A stretch of DNA of 64,000 nucleotides from Fodinibacter sp963800505. GTDB taxonomy: Bacteria > Actinomycetota > Actinomycetes > Actinomycetales > Dermatophilaceae. Under the pieces are notes generated by a model, which did not search any database, was not told the DNA's origin, and was given only the letters and a program-made list of their open reading frames with translations. The stretch is from contig CAWDBL010000014.1 of the NCBI GenBank assembly GCA_963800505.1, positions 124,001 to 188,000 on the forward strand, written 5' to 3'. Positions within the stretch are counted from its first letter, which is position 1. Every line of letters starts with the position of its first letter. A program made the position numbers and the translations under genes. This document shows positions 8,499 through 16,954 of this stretch, one piece after another.

Positions 8499-9011
8499 CT
8501 ACCGCTGACGCCGGCGCCGGGCCGCGTCGACCACGCGGGTCCGGGCGTTGAACGCGCCCTTGAGCAGCCGGTCGGTCGTCGACCGGTCGGCCGGCAGCAG
8601 CCTCACCTGACGGGCGAACGAGAGCTGGTCGAACACCACGGTGTTCGTGACGACCACGGCCCCGCGGATGACGAAGTGGTCGATGCCGTCCAGCTCGATC
8701 GACCGCCCGGTGCCTGCGATGCCCAGGACGGGTCCGACGTGGCGGCCGGTCATCCGCCAGTGCACCAGTGCGTCGTCGCCGTCGACCACGATCGCCACGG
8801 GCCGGAGGCGGAACCCCTCGATGTTCGCGAACTTGTCCTCGAAGTACCGCGCGACCTCGTCGACGCCTCGGCAGGTCGCATCCGGGAAGTACTCGACGGT
8901 CTCCGGGGTCCAGAACCGTCGCAGCGACGCCACGTCATGGTCGTTGATCCGGTCGAACACCCACCGGAGCAGCTCGGCGGTCGTGACGTTGTCGGGCAGC
9001 GGCATCACCAT
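8499..9011 (-). CDS. SnoaL-like / NTF2-fold protein
   Basis: 170 residues if the ATG at 9011 is used (MVMPLPDNVTTAELL); a second ATG at 9005 and a GTG at 9032 are alternatives, and no clear ribosome-binding site decides. The N-terminal helix ELLRWVFDRINDHDVASLRRFWT, then VARYFEDKFANIEGFRLRPVAIVVDGDDALVHWRMTGRH and LDGIDHFVIRG follow the cone-shaped alpha+beta barrel of SnoaL/limonene-epoxide-hydrolase-like proteins. Such proteins are cyclases, hydrolases or ligand binders; no specific function is supported. The C-terminus is rich in arginine. Confidence 0.7.
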   Translation of the reverse strand: MVMPLPDNVTTAELLRWVFDRINDHDVASLRRFWTPETVEYFPDATCRGVDEVARYFEDKFANIEGFRLRPVAIVVDGDDALVHWRMTGRHVGPVLGIAGTGRSIELDGIDHFVIRGAVVVTNTVVFDQLSFARQVRLLPADRSTTDRLLKGAFNARTRVVDAARRRRQR

Positions 9012-9124
9012 GAACCGAGGCTGGCACCGCACGTCGCTGCTGCCAAGGGGGGCGCCCGGGCTGGTTGACGGCGGGCCCGCCTCGCAGGGCCGAGACCGTC
9101 GGATGCCGTCGCTACCGTGGCGCG

Positions 9125-9589
9125 ATGATCTCCCCCGACGAGTACCTCGCCTGCTGCGACCGCGCCCTCGACGGCTACGCCGACATCGTGACCACGCTGG
9201 GTGACGACCTCGTCAACGCCCGGCTCGACGGCATCCCCGGGTCGAACTCGGCGTTCGCGCTCGTCGCGCACATCACCGGGATGACGGCCCGCTGGGTGCG
9301 AACGGTCAACCTCGGCATCGCCGTGCCGCGCGACCGCGACGCCGAGTTCGTCGCCACCGGGACGGTCGCCGAGGCGCTCGCCCTGCTGGACGGCACGCGA
9401 GCGCGCCTGCACGAGGACGCGCCGGCGGCATCCCCACGTGACCAACCGGTCGATCCCGCCCACGACAACGACGGCTCGATCTCGTACGCGACCCAGGGCG
9501 AGGTGCTGCTGCACGTCTACGAGGAGCTCGCCCAGCACCTCGGCCAGCTCGAGGTGACCCGCGACGTGCTGCTCGCGCGACGCGGCTAG
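9125..9589 (+). CDS. DinB-like / DUF664 helical-bundle protein
   Basis: 154 residues from the ATG at 9125; a TACCGT hexamer ends six bases upstream, suggesting leaderless transcription. The four-helix DinB/YfiT layout is visible with candidate metal-binding histidines: H49 in ALVAHITGM near the end of helix 2, and H130/H138 in the last helix (HVYEELAQHLGQLEV). In actinobacteria such proteins include mycothiol-dependent transferases, a known property of the superfamily that cannot be confirmed here. It lies just upstream of ligA but probably has its own promoter. Confidence 0.7.
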   Translation: MISPDEYLACCDRALDGYADIVTTLGDDLVNARLDGIPGSNSAFALVAHITGMTARWVRTVNLGIAVPRDRDAEFVATGTVAEALALLDGTRARLHEDAPAASPRDQPVDPAHDNDGSISYATQGEVLLHVYEELAQHLGQLEVTRDVLLARRG

Positions 9590-9641
9590 CCCCGCCGCCG
9601 TGCGCCGCCGAGGTGTCGGTGCCCTGCGGCAGGATGGGCGG

Positions 9642-11885
9642 GTGAGCGAGACCCCGATCGACCCCGCCGCCGAACAGCCGAGCGACGTCGTGCCCGACGA
9701 CGTGCGGCACGAGTGGGAGACCTTGGCCGAGGAGGCGCGGGGGCACCAGTTCGCCTACCACGTGCGTGACGCGCCGACGATCAGCGATGGCAAGTACGAC
9801 ACGATGATGCGCCGGCTCAACGCGCTCGAAGACGAGCACCCCAGCCTGCGCACCCCGGACAGCCCCACCCAGCAGGTCGGCGGCGCGATCTTCTCCACCG
9901 ACTTCACCGCGGTCGACCACCTCGAGCGCATGCTCAGCCTCGACAACGCCTTCTCCACCGAGGAGATGCTCGAGTGGAACGCCCGAGTCACCCGCGACGC
10001 CGGCGGTGCCGAGCTGCACTACCTGTGCGAGCTGAAGATCGACGGGCTGGCCGTCAACCTCCTCTACGAGAAGGGCCGCCTCACCCGTGCGCTGACCCGC
10101 GGCGACGGCCGTACCGGCGAGGACGTCACGCTCAACGTACGCACGGTGCGCGGCATCCCGACCGAGCTCGCGCCGAGCCCGACGTACCCGCTGCCCGATC
10201 TCGTCGAGGTGCGCGGCGAGGTCTACTTCCCGATCGAGGCGTTCGGTGAGCTCAACGCGCAGCTCGTCGAGGCGGGCAAGCCGCCCTACGCCAACCCCCG
10301 CAACACGGCGGCTGGGTCGTTGCGCCAGAAGGACCCTCGCGTCACCGCGAGCCGTGAGCTCCGCATGCTGGTCCACGGCCTCGGCAAGCGCGAGGGGTTC
10401 ACCCTGACGCGGCAGAGCGAGGCCTACGCCGCGCTCGAGGCGTGGGGCCTGCCGGTCTCCACCCACTTCCGGGTCGTCGACTCGATCGACGAGGTCAACG
10501 CCTTCATCGCGCACACGGGGGAGCACCGCCACGACGTCGAGCACGAGATCGACGGCGTCGTCGTCAAGATCGACGAGATCTCGGTGCAGCGCCGGCTCGG
10601 CTCCACCTCGCGCGCTCCGCGGTGGGCCATCGCCTTCAAGTACCCGCCCGAGGAGGTCAACACCACACTCCTCGACATCCAGGTCAACGTCGGTCGCACC
10701 GGCCGGGTCACGCCGTTCGGGGTCATGGCGCCGGTCGTCGTCGCCGGGTCCACGGTCGAGCGCGCCACGCTGCACAACGCCACCGAGGTCGTGCGAAAGG
10801 GCGTGCTCATCGGCGACACCGTGGTGCTGCGCAAGGCCGGCGACGTCATCCCCGAGATCCTCGGTCCGGTCGTCGACCTGCGCGACGGCACCGAGCGCGA
10901 GTTCGTCATGCCCACGCACTGCCCGGCCTGCGGCACGCTGCTCGCTCCCGAGAAGGAGGGCGACAAGGACATCCGCTGCCCCAACAGCCGGTCGTGCCCG
11001 GCGCAGCTGCGCGAGCGGCTGTCGAGCCTGGCCGGGCGCGGGGCCTTCGACATCGAGGCCCTCGGCTACGAAGGCGCGGTCGCCCTGCTCGACTCGGGCG
11101 TCCTCGCCGACGAGTCGACCCTGTTCGGCCTGACCGCCGCCGACATCGCGCGGGTGCCGCTCTACACCCGGGCCGCGAAGAAGACCGACCCCGACGACGC
11201 CGTCGTCGACGGGCGGGTGCTCTCGGCGAACGGCCAGAAGCTCGTCGACAACCTCGGCCAGGCGAAGCAGAAGCCGCTCTGGCGCGTCCTCGTGGCGCTG
11301 TCGATCCGCCACGTCGGCCCCACGGCGGCCCGCGCCCTCGCCCAGCACCTCGGGTCGATGCAGCGCATCCGTGAGGCGAGCGTCGACGAGCTCGCCGGCG
11401 TCGAGGGCGTCGGCTCGGTCATCGCCGAGTCGGTGCGCGACTGGTTCGACAAGCCGGGCAACGAGTGGCACGTCGACATCGTCGAGCGCTGGGCCGCCGA
11501 CGGTGTGCGCATGGTCGACAAGCGCGACGAGACCGTCGAGCAGACCCTCGCCGGCCTCACCGTCGTGGTCACGGGCTCGCTCGACGGGTTCTCCCGCGAC
11601 GAGACCAAGGAGGCGATCCTGGCGCGCGGCGGCAAGGCCAGCGGATCGGTGTCGAAGAAGACCGACTACGTCGTCGTCGGCGAGAACGCCGGCACCAAGG
11701 AGGACAAGGCCCGCGAGCTCGGGCTGACCATCCTCGACGAGGCCGGGTTCCGCCTGCTGCTCGAGACCGGCAGCGCCGGTGACACGGAGGCAGCGGACGG
11801 AACAGACGGAGCCGAGGGGACAGACGACGGAACAGACGCGGTGGCCAGCGCAGCCGGCACCGACTCAGCCGACGACGCCGGCTGA
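9642..11885 (+). CDS. ligA: NAD-dependent DNA ligase LigA
   Basis: 747 residues from the GTG at 9642, six bases after a CAGGAT -10-like hexamer. The enzyme seals nicks using NAD. Visible in order: domain Ia (YDTMMRRLNALE), the adenylation motif CELKIDGLAVN with nucleophile K132, EIDGVVVKID, the OB fold, a four-cysteine zinc finger (CPAC then CPNSRSCPAQ), helix-hairpin-helix repeats, and a C-terminal BRCT domain (LAGLTVVVTGSLDGFSRDE). About 40 Asp/Thr/Ala-rich residues extend past the BRCT domain, making it slightly longer than the usual 670-700. Its stop lies six bases from that of the convergent TRIC-like gene. Confidence 0.97.
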   Translation: MSETPIDPAAEQPSDVVPDDVRHEWETLAEEARGHQFAYHVRDAPTISDGKYDTMMRRLNALEDEHPSLRTPDSPTQQVGGAIFSTDFTAVDHLERMLSLDNAFSTEEMLEWNARVTRDAGGAELHYLCELKIDGLAVNLLYEKGRLTRALTRGDGRTGEDVTLNVRTVRGIPTELAPSPTYPLPDLVEVRGEVYFPIEAFGELNAQLVEAGKPPYANPRNTAAGSLRQKDPRVTASRELRMLVHGLGKREGFTLTRQSEAYAALEAWGLPVSTHFRVVDSIDEVNAFIAHTGEHRHDVEHEIDGVVVKIDEISVQRRLGSTSRAPRWAIAFKYPPEEVNTTLLDIQVNVGRTGRVTPFGVMAPVVVAGSTVERATLHNATEVVRKGVLIGDTVVLRKAGDVIPEILGPVVDLRDGTEREFVMPTHCPACGTLLAPEKEGDKDIRCPNSRSCPAQLRERLSSLAGRGAFDIEALGYEGAVALLDSGVLADESTLFGLTAADIARVPLYTRAAKKTDPDDAVVDGRVLSANGQKLVDNLGQAKQKPLWRVLVALSIRHVGPTAARALAQHLGSMQRIREASVDELAGVEGVGSVIAESVRDWFDKPGNEWHVDIVERWAADGVRMVDKRDETVEQTLAGLTVVVTGSLDGFSRDETKEAILARGGKASGSVSKKTDYVVVGENAGTKEDKARELGLTILDEAGFRLLLETGSAGDTEAADGTDGAEGTDDGTDAVASAAGTDSADDAG

Positions 11886-11891
11886 CCCGGC

Positions 11892-12590
11892 TCAGTCCTC
11901 GGCCGAGTCCGGCTCGGTCGTGGCCGTGCGGCTGGTGCGCAGTGCCGTGGGCGCGTTGAGGTCGAGCGCCACGGCCACGACCCGGATCGTGAACACCAGG
12001 GCCACCGAGCCCCAGATGGTCCACCGCGACGTGACGCCCCAGTAGTCGGCGAGCACGACGAGCGCCGCCCCCAGCAGAGCCGGCAGGGCGTAGAGCTCGC
12101 GCTGCAGCACCTCGGGCACCCGCCCGGCGAGCACGTCGCGCATCACCCCGCCGCCGACGGCGGTGATCCCGCCGATGAGCGTCGAGGCAAGGGCCCCGGC
12201 GCCGGCGCTCAGAGCGACCAGCGCACCGTTCACGGCGAAGATCGCGAGGCCGCCGGCGTCGAGGAGGCGCACGGCATACGGCAGGCGACGCCAGCGCACG
12301 TCGGGCGTGCGGGCCGCGACCTCCTCCCACCGGCCGTGCAGCGAGAAGACGAGCACGGCGGCCGCCACCGCGGCGGCGAGCAGCTGCCAGTCGGTGACGG
12401 CGACCGGCGGCGTGATGCCGAGGAACAGGTCGCGGATGATGCCGCCGCCCAGCCCGGCGACCCAGGCCAACACGAGGATGCCGAACACGTCGAGGCCCCG
12501 GCGCACCGCGACGACGGCCCCCGAGAGCGCGAAGACGAAGACGCCGATGACGTCGAGCACGGCCTGGGTGGTCGCGGTGTCGGTGAGCAC
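11892..12590 (-). CDS. TRIC (UPF0126) family cation channel
   Basis: 232 residues from the GTG at 12590, with GGGAGG eight bases upstream. Two homologous three-helix repeats are visible, each with the glycine-rich family motif: VLAWVAGLGGGIIRDLFLGITPP and TLIGGITAVGGGVMRDVLAGRVPEVLQRELYA. A seventh hydrophobic segment and a short polar tail follow. Bacterial members form trimeric potassium-permeable channels; the physiological role is unclear. The gene is divergent from gatC with only about 60 bases between. Confidence 0.88.
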   Translation of the reverse strand: MLTDTATTQAVLDVIGVFVFALSGAVVAVRRGLDVFGILVLAWVAGLGGGIIRDLFLGITPPVAVTDWQLLAAAVAAAVLVFSLHGRWEEVAARTPDVRWRRLPYAVRLLDAGGLAIFAVNGALVALSAGAGALASTLIGGITAVGGGVMRDVLAGRVPEVLQRELYALPALLGAALVVLADYWGVTSRWTIWGSVALVFTIRVVAVALDLNAPTALRTSRTATTEPDSAED

Positions 12591-12649
12591 CGGTTCATCC
12601 TCCCAGCCGCTGGACGGCGGCTCGCGGGCCTCCCCATAGACTGGCGCGC

Positions 12650-12946
12650 ATGGCCGACCTCACCCGTGACGACGTGGCCCATCTCGCCGGTCTCGCCCGC
12701 ATCGACCTCTCCGACGCCGAGCTCGACCGCATGGTCGGCGAGCTGGGCGTCATCCTCGAGGCGGTCGCGACCGTGCAGCAGGCGCCGATCGCCGACGTCG
12801 AGCCGATGAGCCACCCGATGCCGATCGTCAACGTCACGCGTCCCGACGTCGTGCGCCCCTCGCTGACGCCGGAGGCCGCGCTGTCCGGCGCGCCCGAGAG
12901 CGAGCAGCAGCGCTTCGCGGTGCCCCGGATCCTGGACGAAGACTGA
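12650..12946 (+). CDS. gatC: Asp-tRNA(Asn)/Glu-tRNA(Gln) amidotransferase subunit C
   Basis: 98 residues, the usual GatC length. It opens with LTRDDVAHLAGLARIDLSDAELDRM and ends with VPRILDED, both typical. GatC wraps around GatA and helps hold GatB. The ATG at 12650 lies seven bases after a TAGACT hexamer (12637-12642), so this is probably a leaderless promoter for the gatCAB operon. gatA follows after 91 bases. Confidence 0.95.
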   Translation: MADLTRDDVAHLAGLARIDLSDAELDRMVGELGVILEAVATVQQAPIADVEPMSHPMPIVNVTRPDVVRPSLTPEAALSGAPESEQQRFAVPRILDED

Positions 12947-13037
12947 CCCCGAGCGCTTCCGCAGCGCACGACCGGATGCCGGCTCCCCGGCATCCCACCG
13001 AACCTCACCCGGCCCCGCACCCACAGGAAGCCACGAC

Positions 13038-14576
13038 GTGACCACCGACCTCACCCGGTCCACCGCCGCCGAGCTCGCCGACCTCCTCACGCAGGGGAGC
13101 GTGTCGGCGCGCGAGGTGGCCCAGGCCCACCTCGACCGCACCGCCGCCGTCGACGGCGACGTGCACTCCTACCTGCACGTCGACGCCGAGGGCGCGCTCG
13201 CCCAGGCCGACGCCGTCGACCGGCGCCGCGCCGCCGGCGAGCCGCTGCACGCGATGGCCGGGGTGCCGATCGCGGTCAAGGACGTCATGGCCACCTCGGG
13301 CCTGCCGACGACGTGCGGCTCGCGGATCCTGCAGGGCTGGGTGCCGCCCTACGACGCGACGCTCGTGACCCGGCTGCGTGAGGCCGGGATGCCGATCCTC
13401 GGCAAGACCAACATGGACGAGTTCGCGATGGGCTCGTCCACCGAGCACAGCGCCTACGGCCCGAGCCACAACCCGTGGGACCTCGAGCGGATCCCCGGCG
13501 GGTCCGGCGGCGGGTCGTCATCGGTGGTTGCGTCGTTCCAGGCGCCGCTCGCGATCGGCACCGACACCGGCGGCTCGATCCGCCAGCCCGCGGCCGTCAC
13601 CGGCACGGTCGGCACCAAGCCCACCTACGGCGGTGTCTCGCGCTACGGTCTCGTGGCCCTCGCCTCCTCGCTCGACCAGGCCGGCCCGTGCACCCGCACC
13701 GTCCTCGACGCCGCGCTGCTGCACGAGGTCATCGCCGGACACGACCCGATGGACTCCACCTCGGTCGACGCCCCGGTGCCGCCGGTCGTCGAGGCCGCCC
13801 GCCGTGCCGACGTCACGGGCATGCGGATCGGCATCGTGCGCGAGCTGACCGGCGAGGGCTTCCAGGCCGGTGTGCAGACCCGCTTCGACGAGGCCGTGCA
13901 GCACCTGGTCGACGCCGGCGCCGAGGTCGTCGAGGTCTCCTGCCCGAGCTTCACCTACGCGCTCGCCGCGTACTACCTCATCCTGCCGAGCGAGGCCTCC
14001 AGCAACCTCGCCAAGTTCGACGCCATGCGCTACGGCCTGCGCGTCGCCCCCGAGGGCATCGACGCCCCCAGCGCCGAGCAGGTGATGGCGGCCACCCGCG
14101 ATGCGGGCTTCGGTGACGAGGTCAAGCGCCGCATCATCCTGGGCACCTACGCCCTGTCCAGCGGCTACTACGACGCCTACTACGGCTCGGCGCAGAAGGT
14201 GCGCCGGCTCATCGCGGACGACTTCACCGCGGCGTTCGAGCAGGCCGACGTGCTGGTCAGCCCCACGGCGCCGACCACGGCCTTCAAGCTGGGCGACAAG
14301 CTCGACGACCCGATGGCGATGTACCTCAACGACATCGCGACGATCCCGGCCAACCTGGCCGGCATCCCCGGCATGTCGGTGCCGAGCGGCCTGGCCCCGG
14401 AGGACGGCCTGCCGGCCGGCTTCCAGATCCTGGCTCCCGCCATGCGTGACGACCGGCTGTATGCCGTCGGGGCGGCGCTCGAGGCGCGGCTCACCGCCGC
14501 GTGGGGCGGCGCGATCCTCGACCGGGCCCCGGCGCTCGGTGCGGCCGCCGGCACGACCACCACGAAGGAGGCCTGA
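13038..14576 (+). CDS. gatA: Asp-tRNA(Asn)/Glu-tRNA(Gln) amidotransferase subunit A
   Basis: 512 residues from the GTG at 13038, preceded by AGGAAG. It is the amidase that releases ammonia from glutamine for transamidation of misacylated tRNA. The amidase-signature Ser-cisSer-Lys triad is intact: K81 in PIAVKDVMAT, S156 in IPGGSGGGSSS and S180 in GTDTGGSIRQPA. The glycine-rich loop reads GGSGGG rather than the more common GGSSGG. The C-terminal region (NDIATIPANLAGIPGMSVPSG) and length are normal. gatB starts three bases after its stop. Confidence 0.97.
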   Translation: MTTDLTRSTAAELADLLTQGSVSAREVAQAHLDRTAAVDGDVHSYLHVDAEGALAQADAVDRRRAAGEPLHAMAGVPIAVKDVMATSGLPTTCGSRILQGWVPPYDATLVTRLREAGMPILGKTNMDEFAMGSSTEHSAYGPSHNPWDLERIPGGSGGGSSSVVASFQAPLAIGTDTGGSIRQPAAVTGTVGTKPTYGGVSRYGLVALASSLDQAGPCTRTVLDAALLHEVIAGHDPMDSTSVDAPVPPVVEAARRADVTGMRIGIVRELTGEGFQAGVQTRFDEAVQHLVDAGAEVVEVSCPSFTYALAAYYLILPSEASSNLAKFDAMRYGLRVAPEGIDAPSAEQVMAATRDAGFGDEVKRRIILGTYALSSGYYDAYYGSAQKVRRLIADDFTAAFEQADVLVSPTAPTTAFKLGDKLDDPMAMYLNDIATIPANLAGIPGMSVPSGLAPEDGLPAGFQILAPAMRDDRLYAVGAALEARLTAAWGGAILDRAPALGAAAGTTTTKEA

Positions 14577-14579
14577 GCG

Positions 14580-16109
14580 ATGACCACCCAGGCGCACGCC
14601 GAGGCGACCCTGCCGTTCGAGGAGGCCATCGAGGCCTTCGACCCGGTGATGGGGCTCGAGGTGCACGTCGAGCTCAACACCGCCACGAAGATGTTCTGCG
14701 GCTGCCCCACCGAGTTCGGAGCCGACCCCAACACCCAGACCTGCCCGGTGTGCCTCGGCCTGCCCGGCGCCCTGCCGGTGGTCAACGTCAAGGCCGTGGA
14801 GTCGGCGATCCGCATCGGGCTGGTGCTCAACTGCGAGATCGCGCAGTGGTGCCGGTTCGCGCGGAAGAACTACTTCTACCCGGACATGCCCAAGAACTTC
14901 CAGACCTCGCAGTACGACGAGCCGATCGCGTTCAACGGGTACCTCGACGTCGAGCTCGACGACGGCACGGTCTACCGGGTCGAGATCGAGCGCGCCCACA
15001 TGGAGGAGGACACCGGCAAGTCGCTGCACGTCGGCGGCTCCACCGGTCGCATCCACGGCGCGACGCACAGCCTGGTCGACTACAACCGCGCCGGCATCCC
15101 GCTCATCGAGATCGTCACCAAGCCGATGATGGGGGCGGGGGAGCGGGCGCCGGAGATCGCCCGCGCCTACGTGGCGACGCTGCGCGACCTGCTCAAGGCG
15201 CTCGGCGTCTCGGACGTGCGGATGGAGCAGGGCTCGATGCGCTGCGACGTGAACCTGTCGCTGATGCGCAAGGACGCCACCAAGCTCGGCACCCGCTCGG
15301 AGACCAAGAACGTCAACTCGCTGCGCTCGGTCGAGCGGGCGGTGCGCTACGAGATCGGTCGCCACGCGGCGGTGCTCACCTCGGGCGGCTCCATCGTGCA
15401 GGAGACCCGGCACTGGCACGAGGACACCGGCGTCACGACGTCGGGGCGGGTGAAGTCCGACGCCGACGACTACCGCTACTTCCCCGAGCCCGACCTGGTG
15501 CCGGTGGCGCCGTCGCGCGACGACGTCGACGCGCTGCGGGGAACGCTGCCCGAGCCGCCGGCCGCGCGGCGCAAGCGGCTGCAGGCCGACTGGGGCTTCG
15601 CCGACCTCGAGATGCGCGACGTCGTCAACGCCGGGCTCGTCGAGCTGGTCGAGGAGACGGTGGCCGCGGGCGCCTCGCCGTCGGCCGCGCGCAAGTGGTG
15701 GTCGGGCGAGGTGGCGCGCCGCGCCAACGCGGAGGGGCTCGACGTGCCGACCTACGCCGCGGGGCTGGGCGTGGGCCCGGCATCCGTGGTCGAGCTCGAG
15801 GCTCTGGTGACCTCGGGGCGGCTCAACGACGGCATGGCCCGGCAGGTGTGGGAGGGCGTGCTGTCGGGTGAGGGTGCGCCGACCGCCGTCGCCGATGCCC
15901 GCGGCCTCGCGCTCTCGCAGGACACCGGGGCGCTCGAGGCGGCCGTGGATGCCGTGATCGCCGCCAACCCCGACGTCGCCACCAAGATCCGCGACGGCAA
16001 GGTGCAGGCCGTGGGTGCGCTCATCGGCCAGGTCATGCGCGAGATGAAAGGCTCGGGCGACGCCGCCGCGGCCCGCGCGCTCATCCTGGAGAAGCTCGGC
16101 CAGTCGTGA
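14580..16109 (+). CDS. gatB: Asp-tRNA(Asn)/Glu-tRNA(Gln) amidotransferase subunit B
   Basis: 509 residues from the ATG at 14580. It activates the misacylated tRNA-bound Glu/Asp with ATP and binds the tRNA. Diagnostic stretches are GLEVHVELNT, the zinc-binding CGCPTEFG with TCPVCLG, the kinase part (RIHGATHSLVDYNRAGIPLIEI), and the C-terminal YqeY-like helical domain (GALIGQVMREMKGSGDAAAARALILEKL). Last gene of the gatCAB operon; two opposed 34-bp hairpin repeats just after the stop probably act as terminator. Confidence 0.97.
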   Translation: MTTQAHAEATLPFEEAIEAFDPVMGLEVHVELNTATKMFCGCPTEFGADPNTQTCPVCLGLPGALPVVNVKAVESAIRIGLVLNCEIAQWCRFARKNYFYPDMPKNFQTSQYDEPIAFNGYLDVELDDGTVYRVEIERAHMEEDTGKSLHVGGSTGRIHGATHSLVDYNRAGIPLIEIVTKPMMGAGERAPEIARAYVATLRDLLKALGVSDVRMEQGSMRCDVNLSLMRKDATKLGTRSETKNVNSLRSVERAVRYEIGRHAAVLTSGGSIVQETRHWHEDTGVTTSGRVKSDADDYRYFPEPDLVPVAPSRDDVDALRGTLPEPPAARRKRLQADWGFADLEMRDVVNAGLVELVEETVAAGASPSAARKWWSGEVARRANAEGLDVPTYAAGLGVGPASVVELEALVTSGRLNDGMARQVWEGVLSGEGAPTAVADARGLALSQDTGALEAAVDAVIAANPDVATKIRDGKVQAVGALIGQVMREMKGSGDAAAARALILEKLGQS

Positions 16110-16112
16110 ACC

Positions 16113-16146
16113 GTCCCTGAAGCGACCAATAGGTCACAGGAGGGAC
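16113..16146 (+). repeat. 34-bp hairpin repeat, copy 1
   Basis: Form GTCCC-N6-GACCAATAGGTC-N6-GGGAC. The outer five-base arms pair, and the core folds as GACC-AATA-GGTC. It starts three bases after the gatB stop. Same family as the copies at 16156, 58367, 58420 and 58715. Confidence 0.9.
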
Positions 16147-16155
16147 AGGCCGACC

Positions 16156-16189
16156 GTCCCTGAGGTGACCTATTGGTCGATCTGGGGAC
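16156..16189 (-). repeat. 34-bp hairpin repeat, copy 2 (inverted)
   Basis: Same element in the opposite orientation, nine bases after copy 1, with core GACCTATTGGTC on the + strand. The pair can form either two small hairpins or one long hairpin, and would serve as a terminator between gatB and ahpC. Confidence 0.9.
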
Positions 16190-16385
16190 GGGCCGAAGCA
16201 GACCGGCTGAGACGTAGGTCACAACGCGGATTTGCCTGTGCCGCAGGCGTTCCGCGGTGCGGAACCCGGTGTCGGCGACCGCCAGGCGTACCGATACTCT
16301 TGAACTGATCCAGATATCGGGCTGCCATCGTCGACGCTCGGCTGGAGCGACCCCAGCACTCCAGCCAAGGAGCAGTGAACAGCGC

Positions 16386-16949
16386 ATGTCCCTCGTCAAC
16401 ACGACCGTGAAGCCCTTCGAGGCCACGGCCTTCGTCAACGGCTCGTTCGTCCCGGTGTCCTCCGCGGACATCGAGGGGAAGTGGGCGATCTTCTTCTTCT
16501 ACCCGGCCGACTTCACCTTCGTCTGCCCCACCGAGCTCGGCGACCTCGCCGACCACTACGACGAGCTCAGGGCCCTCGGCGTCGAGGTCTACTCCGTCTC
16601 CACCGACACCCACTTCACGCACAAGGCGTGGCACGAGACCTCGGACACCATCCGCAAGGTGACCTACCCGATGGTCGGCGACCCGACCCACCGCATCTCG
16701 AAGAACTTCAGGATCCTCCGCAAGGGCGAGGGCCTGTCCGACCGTGGCACCTTCCTCGTCGACCCCGACGGCGTCATCCAGTTCCACGAGGTCACCGCCG
16801 AGGGCATCGGCCGCAACGCCGCCGAGCTGGTCCGCAAGGTCAAGGCCGCCATCTACGTGCGCAACCACCCGGGCGAGGTCTGCCCCGCCAAGTGGGAAGA
16901 GGGCGAGGACACCCTCGCCCCGTCGCTCGACCTCGTCGGGAAGATCTGA
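16386..16949 (+). CDS. ahpC: Alkyl hydroperoxide reductase AhpC (2-Cys peroxiredoxin)
   Basis: 187 residues from the ATG at 16386, exactly the length of enterobacterial AhpC. It reduces hydrogen peroxide and organic hydroperoxides. The peroxidatic cysteine is C47 in FTFVCPTEL and the resolving cysteine is C166 in EVCPAKW. AAGGAG at 16367-16372 is the likely ribosome-binding site, though 13 bases from the ATG. ahpF follows after five bases. This is the AhpF-partnered type rather than the AhpD-partnered type of mycobacteria. No oxyR-like regulator lies nearby. Confidence 0.96.
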   Translation: MSLVNTTVKPFEATAFVNGSFVPVSSADIEGKWAIFFFYPADFTFVCPTELGDLADHYDELRALGVEVYSVSTDTHFTHKAWHETSDTIRKVTYPMVGDPTHRISKNFRILRKGEGLSDRGTFLVDPDGVIQFHEVTAEGIGRNAAELVRKVKAAIYVRNHPGEVCPAKWEEGEDTLAPSLDLVGKI

Positions 16950-16954
16950 TCCAC

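Noticed and set aside
9306..11471. 721-codon open frame antisense to ligA
   Set aside because: It mirrors the codon structure of ligA, has Val/Asp/Gly/Arg-biased composition and no family motif; typical GC-rich shadow. The same holds for long antisense frames at 626-2374, 13518-15419, 16853-18496, 25290-27383, 40110-41768, 45099-46775, 49465-51546, 51889-55311 and 56697-58436.
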